From NCBI GenBank assembly GCA_021464415.1, contig JAKCWG010000035.1:62001-126000 (forward strand): a stretch of 64,000 bases of DNA. Direction: 5' to 3'. The notes under the pieces were generated by a model. That model saw only the letters and a program-made list of their open reading frames with translations. It was not told the origin of the DNA and made no database searches. A program made the position numbers and the translations under genes. Below, piece after piece: positions 22,401-35,700 of the stretch (the stretch's first letter is position 1; each line of letters opens with the position of its first letter). Source of the DNA: Lonicera japonica. Its lineage: Eukaryota > Streptophyta > Magnoliopsida > Dipsacales > Caprifoliaceae.

Positions 22401-25400
22401 AAATATTTTTTTCGCGACTTTTTTCGATCAATAGGCTTCATTTTAAATTACAATAACTCAAGAAATTCGAAATTCAAGATCTGAAAGTCTACGATGGATT
22501 AACCAAGCTGTTCTTGTCGACTTTGTCGGTTTTGACCATTTATCGGTCTACACATCCGTTGTAGAACCTTAAGGCTGCAAAGTTTTTTTTTTCCCGACTT
22601 ATTTCAATCAAAAGGCTTCAATTTAAATTTCAATAACTCTAGAAATTCAAAATTCAAAAACTGAACGTCTACGATGGGTTAACAAAGCTCTTCTTGTCAA
22701 CTTTGTCGGTTTTGACCATTTATCGGTCTACAATTCCGTGGTAAATCCTTAAGGCTGCAACTTAATTTTTTCGCGACTTTTTTCTTCAAAAGGCTTCATT
22801 TTAAATTACCATAAATCTAGAAATTCGAAATTCGAAATATGAACCTCTACTATAGGTTAACCAAGCTCTTCTTGTCGACTATGTCGGTTTTGTCGGTCTA
22901 CAATTCCGTTGTAGATCCTTAAGAACGCAAAGTATTTCTTTCGCGACTTTTTTAAATCAAAAGGATTCATTTTAAATTATAGTAACTCTAGAAATTCAAA
23001 ATTCAAGATCTGAAAGTCTACGATGGGTTAACCATGCTCTTCTTGTCGACTTTGTCTGTTTTGACCATTTATCGGTCTACACATCCGTTGTAGAACCTTG
23101 AGGCTGCAAAGTAATTTTTTTGCGACTTTTTTCAATCAAAAGGCTGTAATTTAAATTACAATAACTCTAGAAATTCAAAAATCGAAATCGGAATGTCTAC
23201 GATCAGTTAACCAAGCTCTTCTTGTCAACTTTGTCGGTTTTGACCATTTATCGGTCTACAATTCCGTGGTAGATCCTTAAGGCTGCAACTTATTTTTTTC
23301 GCGACTGTTTTCTTCAAAAGGCTTCATTTTAATTTACAATAGCTCTAGAAAATCGAAATTCGAAATCTGATCCTCTACTGTAGGTTAACTAAGCTCTGCT
23401 TGTTGACTATGTCGGTTTTGACCATTTATCGGTCTACAATTCCGTTGTAGATCCTTAAGAAAGCAATGTATTTTTTTCGAGACATTTTTCGAGCAAAAGG
23501 CTTCATTTTAAATTACAATAACTCTAGAAATTCAAAATTCAAGATCTGAAAGTCTACGATGGGTTAACCAAGCTCTTCTTGTCGACTTTGTCAGTTTTGA
23601 CCATTTATCGGTCTAGTCATCCGTTGTAGAACCTTAAGGCTGCAAAGTATTTTTTTTCCTAACTTTTTTCAATCAAAAGGCTTCATTTTAAATTACAATA
23701 ACTCTAGAAATTCAAAATTCGAAATCTGAATGTCTAGGATGTGTTAACCAAGCTCTTCTTGTCGACTTTGTCGGTTTTCACCATTTATAGGTCTACAATT
23801 CCGTGGTAGATCCTTAAGGCTGTAAATTATTTTTTTCGCGACTTTTTTCTTCAAAAGGTTTCATTTTAAATTACAATAAATCTAGAAATTGGAAATATGA
23901 ACCTCTACTAAAGGTTAACCAAGCTCTTCTTGACGACTATGTCGGTTTTGTCGGTCTACAATTCCGTTATACATCCTTAAGAACGCAAAATATTTTTTTC
24001 GCGACTTTTTTCGATCAATAGGCTTCATTTTAAATTACAATAACTCTAGAAATTCGAAATTCAAGATCTGAAAGTCTACGATGGGTTAACCATGCTGTTC
24101 TTTTCGACTTTGTCGGTTTTGACCATTTATCGGTCGACACATCCGTGGTAGATCCTTAAGGCTGCAACTTATTTTTTTTACGACTTTTTTCTTGAAAAGG
24201 CTTCATTTTAAATTACAATAACTCTAGAAATTCGAAATCTGAACGTCTACTATGGGTTAACCAAGCTATTCTTGTCGACTATGTCGGTTTTAAGCATTTA
24301 TCGGTCTACAATTCCGTTGTGGATCCTCAAGGACGCAAAGTATTTTTTTCAATCAAAAGGCTTCATTTTAAAATATAATAACTCTTGAAATTCAAAATTG
24401 AAGATCTGAAAGTCTACGATGGGTTAAACAAGCTCTTGTTGTCGACTTTGTCAGTTTTGACCATTTATCAATTTACACATCCGTTGTATAACCTTGAGGC
24501 TGCAAAGTAATTTTTTTGCGACTTATTTCAATCAAAAGGCTGTAATTTAAATTACTATAACTCTAGAAATTCAAAATTCGAAATCGGATGTCTACGATCG
24601 GTTAACCAAGCTCTTCTTGTCGACTTTGTCGGTTTTTACCATTTATCGGTCTACAATTCCGTGGTAGATCCTTAAGGCTGCAAATTATTTTTTTCGCGAC
24701 TTTTTTCTTCAAAAGTCTTCATTTTAATTTACAATAGCTCTAGAAAATCGAAATTCGAAATCTGATCCTCTACTGTAGGTTAACTAAATTCTTCTTGTCG
24801 ACTATGTCGGTTTTGACCATTTATCGGTCTACAATTCCGTTGTAGATCCTTAAGGACGCAAAGTATTATTTGGGCAACTTTTTTCAATCAAAAGGCTTCA
24901 TTTTAAATTACAATAACTCTAGAAATTCAAAATTCGAAATCTGAATGTCTAGGATGGGTTAACCAAGCTCTTCTTGTCGACTTTGTCGGTTTTGACCATT
25001 TATCGGTCTACAATTTCGTGGTAGATCCATAAGGCTGCAACTTAATTTTTTCGCGACATTTTTCTTCAAAAGGCTTCATTTTAATTTACAATAAATCTAG
25101 AAATTCAAAATTCAAAATTCGAAATATGAACCTCTACTATAGGTTAGCCAAGCTCTTCTTGTCGACTATGTCGGTTTTGTCGGTCTGAAATTCCGTTGTA
25201 GATCCTTAAGAACGCAAAGTATTTATTTGGCGACTTTTTTCGATCAAAAGGCTTTATTTTAAATTACAATTACTCTAGAAATTCAAAATTCAAGATCTGA
25301 AAGTCTACGATGGGTTAACCAAGCTGTTCTTGTCGACTTTGTCGGTTTTGACCATTTATCGGTCTACACATCCGTTGTAGAACCTTAAGGCTGCAAAGTA

Positions 25401-28400
25401 TTTTTTTTCCCGACTTATTTCAATCAAAAGGCTTCAATTTAAATTTCAATAACTCTAGAAATTCAAAAATTGAAAACTGAACATCTACGATGGGTTAACC
25501 AAGCTCTTCTTGTCAACTTTGTCGGTTTTGACCATTTATCGGTCTACAATTCCGTGGTAGATCCTTAAAGGCTGCAACTTAATTTTTTCGCGACTTTTTT
25601 CTTCAAAAGGCTTCATTTTAAATTACCACAAATCTAGAAATTCGAAATTCGAAATATCAACCTCTACTATAGGTTAACCAAGCTCTTCTTGTCGACTATG
25701 TCGGTTTTGTCGGTCAACAATTCCGTCGTAGATCCTTAAGAACGCAAAGTATTTTTTTCGCGACTTTTTTCAATCAAAAGGATTCATTTTAAATTATAGT
25801 AACTCTAGAAATTAAAAATTCAAGATCTGAAAGTCTACGATTGGTTAACCAAGCTCTTCTTGTCGACTTTGTCAGTTTTGATCATTTATCGGTCTACACA
25901 TCCGTTGTAGAACCTTGAGGCTGCAATGTAATTTTTTTGCGACTTTTTTCAATCAAAAGGCTGTAATTTAAATTACAATAACTCTAGAAATTCAAAAATC
26001 GAAATCGCAATGTCTACGATCGGTTAACCAAGCTCTTCTTGTCAACTTTGTCGGTTTTGACCATTTATCGGTCTACAATTCCGTCGTAGATCCTTAAGGC
26101 TGCAACTTATTTTTTTCGCGACTGTTTTCTTCAAAAGGCATAATTTTGACCATTTCGCGACTTTTTTCGATCGAAAGGCTTCATTTTAAATTTCCATAAC
26201 TCTAGAAATTCGAAATTCGAAAACTGAACGTCTACGATGGGTTAACCAAGCTCTTTTTGTCAACTTTGTCGGTTTTGACCATTTATCGGTCTACAATTCT
26301 GTGGTAGATCCTTATGGCTGCAAGTTATTTTTTTCGCAACTTTTTTATTCAAAAGTCTTCATTTTAAATTACAATAACTCTAGAAATTCGAAATTCGAAA
26401 TCTGATCCTCTACTGTAGGTTAACTAAGCCCTGCTTGTTGGCTATGTCGATTTTGACCATTTATCGGTCTACAATTCCGTTGTAGATCCTTAAGAAAGCA
26501 AAAGTATTTTTTTTGCGACATTTTTCAATCAAAAGGCTTCATTTTAAATTACAATAACTCTAGAAATTCAAAATTCAAGATCTGAAAGTCTACGATGGGT
26601 TAACCAAGCTGTTCTTGTCGACTTTGTCGGTTTTGACCATTTATCGGTCTAGTCATCCGTTGTAGAACCTTAAGGCTGCAAAGTATTTTTTTTCCCAACT
26701 TTTTTCAATCAAAAGGCTTCATTTTAAATTACAATAACTCTAGAAATTCAAAATACGAAATCTGAATGTCTAGGATGGGCTAACCAAGCACTTCTTGTCG
26801 AGTTTGTCGGTTTTGACCATTTATCGGTTTACAATTCCGTGGTAGATCCTTATGGCTGCAACTTAATTTTTTCGCGACTTTTTTCTTCAAAAGGCTTCAT
26901 TTTAAATTACAATAAATCTAGAAGTTCGAAATTCGAAATATGAACCTCTACTATAGGTTAACCAAGCTCTTCTTGTCGACTATGTCGGTTTTGTCGATCT
27001 ACAATTCCGTTGTAGATCCTTAAGAACGCAAAGTATTTTTTTCGATCAAAAGGCTTCATTTTAAATTACAATAACTCTAGAAATTCAAAATTCAAGATCT
27101 GAAAGTTTACGATGGGTTAACCAAGCTGTTCTTGTCGACTTTGTCGGTTTGGACCATTTATCGGTCTACACATCCGTTGTAGAACCTTAAGGCTGCAAAG
27201 TATTTTTTCCCCCGACTTATTTCAATCAAAAGGCTTCAATTTAAATTTCAATAACTCTAGAAATTCAAAATTCGAAAACTGAACGTCTACGATGGGTTAA
27301 CCAAGCTCTTCTTGTCAACTTTGTCGGTTTTGACCATTTATCGGTCTACAATTCCGTGGTAGACCTTAAGGCTGCAACTTATTTTTTTCGCGACTTTTTT
27401 CTTCAAAAGTCTTCATTTTAAATTACAATAACACTAGAAATTTGAAATTCGAAATCTGAACGTCTACAATGGGTTAACCAAGCTCTTCTTGTCGACTATG
27501 TCGGTTTTAAACATTTATCGATCTATAATTCCGTTGTGGATCCTTAAGGACGCAAAGTATTTTTTTCGTGACTTTTTTCAATCAAAAGGCTTCATTTTAA
27601 ATTACAATAACTCTAGAAATTCAAAATTCAAGATCTGAAAGTCTACGATGGGTTAATCAAGCTCTTCTTGTCGACTTTGTCGGTTTTGACCATTTATCGG
27701 TGTAGTCATCCGTTGTAGAACCTTAAGGCTGCAAAGTATTTTTTTTCCCAACTTTTTTCAATCAAAAGGCTTCATTTTAAATTACAGTAACTCTAGAAAT
27801 TCAAAATTCGAAATCTGAATGTCTAGGATGGGTTAACCAAGCTCTTCTTGTTGACTTTGTCGGTTTTTACCATTTATCGGTCTACAATTCCGTGGTAGAT
27901 CCTTAAGGCTGTAAATTAATTTTTTCGCGACATTTTTCTTCAAAAGGCTTCATTTTAAATTACAATAAATCTAGAAATTCAAAATTCGAAATATGAACCT
28001 CTATTGTAGGTTAACCAAGCTCTTCTGGACAACTATGTCGGTTTTGTCGGTCTACAATTCCGTTGTAGATCCTTAAGAACGCAAAATATTTTTTTCGCGA
28101 CTTTTTTCGATCAAAAGGCTTCATTTTAAATTACAATAACTCTAGAAATTCAAAATTCAAGATCTGAAAGTCTACGATGGGTTAACCAAGCTGTTCTTGT
28201 CGACTTTGTCGGTTTTGACCATTTATCGGTCGACACATCCGTTGTAAAACCTTAAGGTTGCAAAATATTTTTTTCGCGACTTTTTTCGATCAAAAGGCTT
28301 CACTTTAAATTTCAATAACTCTAGAAATTCGAAATTCGAAAAATGAACGTCTACGAGGGGTTAACCAAGCTCTTCTTGTCAACTTTGTCGGTTTTGACCA

Positions 28401-29736
28401 TTAATCGGTCTACAATTCCGTGGTAGATCCTTAAGGATGCAACTTATTTTTTCCGTGACTTTTTTCTTCAAAAGTCTTCATTTTAAATTACAATAACACT
28501 AGAAATTCGAAATCTGAACGTCTACTATGGGTTAACCAAGCTCTTCTTGTCGACTATGTAGGTTTTAAACATTTATCGGTCTACAATTCCGTTGTGGATC
28601 CTTAAGGACGCAAAGTATTTTTTTCGCGACTTTTTTCAATCAAAAGGCTTCATTTTAAATTACAATAACTCTAGAAATTCAAAATTCAAGATCTGAAAGT
28701 CTACGGTGGGTTAATCAAGCTCTTCTTGTCGACTTTGTCGGTTTTGACCATTTATCGGTGTAGTCATCCGTTGTAGAACCTTAAGGCTGCAAAGTATTTT
28801 TTTTCCCAACTTTTTTCAATCAAAAGGCTTCATTTTAAATTACAATAACTCTAGAAAAAGTTCAAAATTCGAAATCTGAATGTCTAGGATGGGTTAACCA
28901 AGCTCTTCTTGTCGACTTTGTCGGTTTTTACCATTTATCGGTCAACAATTCCGTGGTAGATCCTTAGGGCTGTAAATTAATTTTTTCGCGACATTTTTCT
29001 TCAAAAGGCTTCATTTTAAATTACAATAAATCTAGAAATTCGAAATTCGAAATATGAACCTCTATTGTAGGTTAACCATGCTCTTCTGGACAACTATGTC
29101 GGTTTTGTCGGTCTACAATTCCGTTGTAGATCCTTAAGAACGCAAAATATTTTTTCGCGACTTTTTTCAATCAAAAGGCTTCATTTTAAATTACAATAAC
29201 TCTAGAAATTCAAAATTCAAGATCTGAAAGTCTACGATGGGTTAACCAAGTTGTTCTTGTTGACTTTGTCGGTTTTGACCATTTATCGGTCGACACATCC
29301 GTTGTAGAACCTTAAGGCTGCAAAATATTTTTTTCGCGACTTTTTTCGATCGAAAGGCTTCATTTTAAATTTCCATAACTCTAGAAATTCGAAATTCGAA
29401 AACTGAACGTCTACGATGGGTTAACCAAGCTCTTTTTGTCAACTTTGTCGGTTTTGACCATTTATCGGTCTACAATTCTGTGGTAGATCCTTATGGCTGC
29501 AAGTTATTTTTTTCGCAACATTTTTATTCAAAAGTCTTCATTTTAACTTACAATAACTCTAGAAATTCGAAATTCGAAATCTGAACATCTACTATGGGTT
29601 AACCAAGCTCTTCTTGTTGACTATGTCGGTTTTAACCATTTATCGGTCTACAATTCCGTTGTGGATCCTTAAGGACGCAAAATATTTTTTTCGCGACTTT
29701 TTTCAATCAAAAGGCTTCATTTTAAATTATAATAAC
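19487..29736 (-). repeat. Satellite array, inverse orientation, heterogeneous part
   Basis: Monomers of about 160-180 bases start at TCTAGAAATT; 20881, 21061, 21239 and 21410 give 180, 178 and 171. Each carries CTACGATGGGTTAACCAAGC, GTCGACTTTGTCGGTTTTGA, CCATTTATCGGTCTAC, CGCGACTTTTTTC and AAAAGGCTTCATTTTAAATT. Its reverse complement aligns along its length with the block 1 monomer: GACGTTCAGATTTCGAATT, AAAATGAAGCC, AAGGATC, AAATGGTCAA, ACAAAGTCGACAAGAAG and TTAACCCATC. So it is the same family turned around. Segments are reused at larger scale, for example a six-monomer, 1058-base step between about 27700 and 28760. No genes seen. Confidence 0.95.
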
Positions 29737-32700
29737 TCTAGAAATTCAAAATTCAAGATCTGAAAGTCTACGACGGGTTAACCAAGCTCTTCTTGTCGAC
29801 TTTGTCAATTTTGACCATTTATCGGTCTACACATCCGTTGTAGAACCTTGAGGCTGCAAAGTAATTTTTTTGCGACTTTTTTCAATCAAAAGGCTGTAAT
29901 TTAAATTACAATAACTCTAGAAATTCAAAATTCGAAATCGGAATGTCTACGATCGGTTAACCAAGCTCTTCTTGTCGACTTTGTCGGTTTTTACCATTTA
30001 TCGGTCTACAATTCCGTGGTAGATCCTTAAGGCTGCAACTTATTTTTTTCGCGACTTTTTTCTTCAAAAGGCTTCATTTTAATTTACAATAGCTCTAGAA
30101 AATCGAAATTCGAAATCTGATCCTCTACTGTAGGTTAACTAAGCACTTCTTGTCGACTATGTCGGTTTTGACCGTTTGTCGGTCTTCAATTCCGTTGTTG
30201 ATCCTTAAGGACGCAAATTATTTTTTGCGCGACTTTTTTCAATCAAAAGGCTTCATTTTAAATTACAATAACTCTAGAAATTCAAAGTTCAAGATCTGAA
30301 AGTCTACGATGGGTTAACCACACTCTTCTTGTCGACTTTGTCGGTTTGGATCATTTATCGGTCTACTCATCCGTTGTAGAACCTTAAGGCTGCAAAGTAT
30401 TTTTTTCCCAACTTTTTTCAATCAAAAGGCTTCATTTTAAATTACAATAACTCTAGAAATTCGAAATATGAACCTCTACTATAGGTGAACCAAGCTCTTC
30501 TTGTCGACTATGTCGGTTTTGTCGGTCTACAATTCCGTTGTAGATCCTTAAGAACGCAAAGTATTTTTTTCGCGACTTTTTTCGATCAAAAGGCTTCATT
30601 TTAAATTGCAATAACTCTAGAAATTCAAAATTCAAGATCTGAAAGTCTACGATGGATTAACCAAGCTGTTCTTGTTGACTTTGTTGGTTTTGACCATTTA
30701 TTGGTCTACACATCCGTTGTAGAACCTTAAGGCTGCAAACTATTTTTTTTCCCAACTTTTTTCAATCAAAATGCTTTAATTTAAATTTCAATAACTCTAG
30801 AAATTCAAAATTCGAAAACTGAACGTCTACGATGGGTTAACAAAGCTCTTCTTGTCAACTTTGTCGGTTTTGACCATTTATCGGTCTACAATTCCGTGGT
30901 AGATCCTTAAGGCTGCAACTTATTTTTTTCGCGACTTTTTTCTTCAAAAGGCTTCATTTTAAATTACCATAAATCTAGAAATTCGAAATTCGAAATATGA
31001 ACCTCTACTGTAGGTTGACCAAGCTCTTCTTGACGACTATGTCGGTTTTGTCGGTCTACAATTCCGTTGCAGATCTTTAAGAACACAAAATATTTTTTTC
31101 GCGACTTTTTTCGATCAAAAGGCTTCATTTGAAATTACAATAACTCTAGAAATTCAAAATTCAAGATCTGAAAGTCTACGATGGGTTAACCAAGCTTTTC
31201 TTGTCGACTTTGTCAATTTTGACCATTTATCGGTCTACACATCCGTTGTAGAACCTTGAGGCTGCAAAGTAATTTTTTTTGCGACTTTTTTCAATCAAAA
31301 GGCTGTAATTTAAATTACAACAACTCTAGAAATTCAAAATTCGAAATCGGAATGTCTACGATCGGTTAACCAAGCTCTTCTTGTCGACTTTGTCGGTTTT
31401 TACCATTTATCGGTCTACAATTCCGTGGTAGATCCTTAAGGCTGCAACTTATTTTTTTCGCGACTTTTTTCTTCAAAAGGCTTCATTTTAATTTACAATA
31501 GCTCTAGAAAATCGAAATTCGAAATCTGATCCTCTACTGTAGGTTAACTAAGCACTTCTTGTCGACTATGTCGGTTTTGACCGTTTGTCGGTCTTCAATT
31601 CCGTTGTTGATCCTTAAGGACGCAAATTATTTTTTGCGCGACTTTTTTCAATCAAAAGGCTTCATTTTAAATTACAATAACTCTAGAAATTCAAAGTTCA
31701 AGATCTGAAAGTCTACGATGGGTTAACCACACTCTTCTTGTCGACTTTGTCGGTTTGGATCATTTATCGGTCTACTCATCCGTTGTAGAACCTTAAGGCT
31801 GCAAAGTATTTTTTTCCCAACTTTTTTCAATCAAAAGGCTTCATTTTAAATTACAATAACTCTAGAAATTCGAAATATGAACCTCTACTATAGGTGAACC
31901 AAGCTCTTCTTGTCGACTATGTCGGTTTTGTCGGTCTACAATTCCGTTGTAGATCCTTAAGAACGCAAAGAATTTTTTTCGCGACTTTTTTCGATCAAAA
32001 GGATTCATTTTAAATTGCAATAACTCTAGAAATTCAAAATTCAAGATCTGAAAGTCTACGATGGATTAACCAAGCTGTTCTTGTTGACTTTGTTGGTTTT
32101 GACCATTTATTGGTCTACACATCCGTTGTAGAACCTTAAGGCTGCAAACTATTTTTTTTCCCAACTTTTTTCAATCAAAATGCTTTAATTTAAATTTCAA
32201 TAACTCTAGAAATTCAAAATTCGAAAACTGAACGTCTACGATGGGTTAACAAAGCTCTTCTTGTCAACTTTGTCGGTTTTGACCATTTATCGGTCTACAA
32301 TTCCGTGGTAGATCCTTAAGGCTGCAACTTATTTTTTTCGCGACTTTTTTCTTCAAAAGGCTTCATTTTAAATTACCATAAATCTAGAAATTCGAAATTC
32401 GAAATATGAACCTCTACTGTAGGTTGACCAAGCTCTTCTTGACGACTATGTCGGTTTTGTCGGTCTACAATTCCGTTGCAGATCTTTAAGAACACAAAAT
32501 ATTTTTTTCGCGACTTTTTTCGATCAAAAGGCTTCATTTGAAATTACAATAACTCTAGAAATTCAAAATTCAAGATCTGAAAGTCTACGATGGGTTAACC
32601 AAGCTTTTCTTGTCGACTTTGTCAATTTTGACCATTTATCGGTCTACACATCCGTTGTAGAACCTTGAGGCTGCAAAGTAATTTTTTTGCGACTTTTTTC

Positions 32701-35700
32701 AATCAAAAGGCTGTAATTTAAATTACAACAACTCTAGAAATTCAAAATTCGAAATCGGAATGTCTACGATCGGTTAACCAAGCTCTTCTTGTCGACTTTG
32801 TCGGTTTTTACCATTTATCGGTCTACAATTCCGTGGTAGATCCTTAAGGCTGCAACTTATTTTTTTCGCGACTTTTTTCTTCAAAAGGCTTCATTTTAAT
32901 TTACAATAGCTCTAGAAAATCGAAATTCGAAATCTGATCCTCTACTGTAGGTTAACTAAGCACTTCTTGTCGACTATGTCGGTTTTGACCGTTTGTCGGT
33001 CTTCAATTCCGTTGTTGATCCTTAAGGACGCAAATTATTTTTTGCGCGACTTTTTTCAATCAAAAGGCTTCATTTTAAATTACAATAACTCTAGAAATTC
33101 AAAGTTCAAGATCTGAAAGTCTACGATGGGTTAACCACACTCTTCTTGTCGACTTTGTCGGTTTGGATCATTTATCGGTCTACTCATCCGTTGTAGAACC
33201 TTAAGGCTGCAAAGTATTTTTTTCCCAACTTTTTTCAATCAAAAGGCTTCATTTTAAATTACAATAACTCTAGAAATTCGAAATATGAACCTCTACTATA
33301 GGTGAACCAAGCTCTTCTTGTCGACTATGTCGGTTTTGTCGGTCTACAATTCCGTTGTAGATCCTTAAGAACGCAAAGTATTTTTTTCGCGACTTTTTTC
33401 GATCAAAAGGATTCATTTTAAATTGCAATAACTCTAGAAATTCAAAATTCAAGATCTGAAAGTCTACGATGGATTAACCAAGCTGTTCTTGTTGACTTTG
33501 TTGGTTTTGACCATTTATTGGTCTACACATCCGTTGTAGAACCTTAAGGCTGCAAACTATTTTTTTTCCCAACTTTTTTCAATCAAAATGCTTTAATTTA
33601 AATTTCAATAACTCTAGAAATTCAAAATTCGAAAACTGAACGTCTACGATGGGTTAACAAAGCTCTTCTTGTCAACTTTGTCGGTTTTGACCATTTATCG
33701 GTCTACAATTCCGTGGTAGATCCTTAAGGCTGCAACTTATTTTTTTCGCGACTTTTTTCTTCAAAAGGCTTCATTTTAAATTACCATAAATCTAGAAATT
33801 CGAAATTCGAAATATGAACCTCTACTGTAGGTTGACCAAGCTCTTCTTGACGACTATGTCGGTTTTGTCGGTCTACAATTCCGTTGCAGATCTTTAAGGA
33901 CACAAAATATTTTTTTCGCGACTTTTTTCGATCAAAAGGCTTCATTTGAAATTACAATAACTCTAGAAATTCAAAATTCAAGATCTGAAAGTCTACGATG
34001 GGTTAACCAAGCTTTTCTTGTCGACTTTGTCAATTTTGACCATTTATCGGTCTACACATCCGTTGTAGAACCTTGAGGCTGCAAAGTAATTTTTTTGCGA
34101 CTTTTTTCAATCAAAAGGCTGTAATTTAAATTACAACAACTCTAGAAATTCAAAATTCGAAATCGGAATGTCTACGATCGGTTAACCAAGCTCTTCTTGT
34201 CGACTTTGTCGGTTTTTACCATTTATCGGTCTACAATTCCGTGGTAGATCCTTAAGGCTGCAACTTATTTTTTTCGCGACTTTTTTCTTCAAAAGGCTTC
34301 ATTTTAATTTACAATAGCTCTAGAAAATCGAAATTCGAAATCTGATCCTCTACTGTAGGTTAACTAAGCACTTCTTGTCGACTATGTCGGTTTTGACCGT
34401 TTGTCGGTCTTCAATTCCGTTGTTGATCCTTAAGGACGCAAATTATTTTTTGCGCGACTTTTTTCAATCAAAAGGCTTCATTTTAAATTACAATAACTCT
34501 AGAAATTCAAAGTTCAAGATCTGAAAGTCTACGATGGGTTAACCACACTCTTCTTGTCGACTTTGTCGGTTTGGATCATTTATCGGTCTACTCATCCGTT
34601 GTAGAACCTTAAGGCTGCAAAGTATTTTTTTCCCAACTTTTTTCAATCAAAAGGCTTCATTTTAAATTACAATAACTCTAGAAATTCGAAATATGAACCT
34701 CTACTATAGGTGAACCAAGCTCTTCTTGTCGACTATGTCGGTTTTGTCGGTCTACAATTCCGTTGTAGATCCTTAAGAACGCAAAGAATTTTTTTCGCGA
34801 CTTTTTTCGATCAAAAGGATTCATTTTAAATTGCAATAACTCTAGAAATTCAAAATTCAAGATCTGAAAGTCTACGATGGATTAACCAAGCTGTTCTTGT
34901 TGACTTTGTTGGTTTTGACCATTTATTGGTCTACACATCCGTTGTAGAACCTTAAGGCTGCAAACTATTTTTTTTCCCAACTTTTTTCAATCAAAATGCT
35001 TTAATTTAAATTTCAATAACTCTAGAAATTCAAAATTCGAAAACTGAACGTCTACGATGGGTTAACAAAGCTCTTCTTGTCAACTTTGTCGGTTTTGACC
35101 ATTTATCGGTCTACAATTCCGTGGTAGATCCTTAAGGCTGCAACTTATTTTTTTCGCGACTTTTTTCTTCAAAAGGCTTCATTTTAAATTACCATAAATC
35201 TAGAAATTCGAAATTCGAAATATGAACCTCTACTGTAGGTTGACCAAGCTCTTCTTGACGACTATGTCGGTTTTGTCGGTCTACAATTCCGTTGCAGATC
35301 TTTAAGAACACAAAATATTTTTTTCGCGACTTTTTTCGATCAAAAGGCTTCATTTGAAATTACAATAACTCTAGAAATTCAAAATTCAAGATCTGAAAGT
35401 CTACGATGGGTTAACCAAGCTTTTCTTGTCGACTTTGTCAATTTTGACCATTTATCGGTCTACACATCCGTTGTAGAACCTTGAGGCTGCAAAGTAATTT
35501 TTTTGCGACTTTTTTCAATCAAAAGGCTGTAATTTAAATTACAACAACTCTAGAAATTCAAAATTCGAAATCGGAATGTCTACGATCGGTTAACCAAGCT
35601 CTTCTTGTCGACTTTGTCGGTTTTTACCATTTATCGGTCTACAATTCCGTGGTAGATCCTTAAGGCTGCAACTATTTTTTTTCGCGACTTTTTTCTTCAA

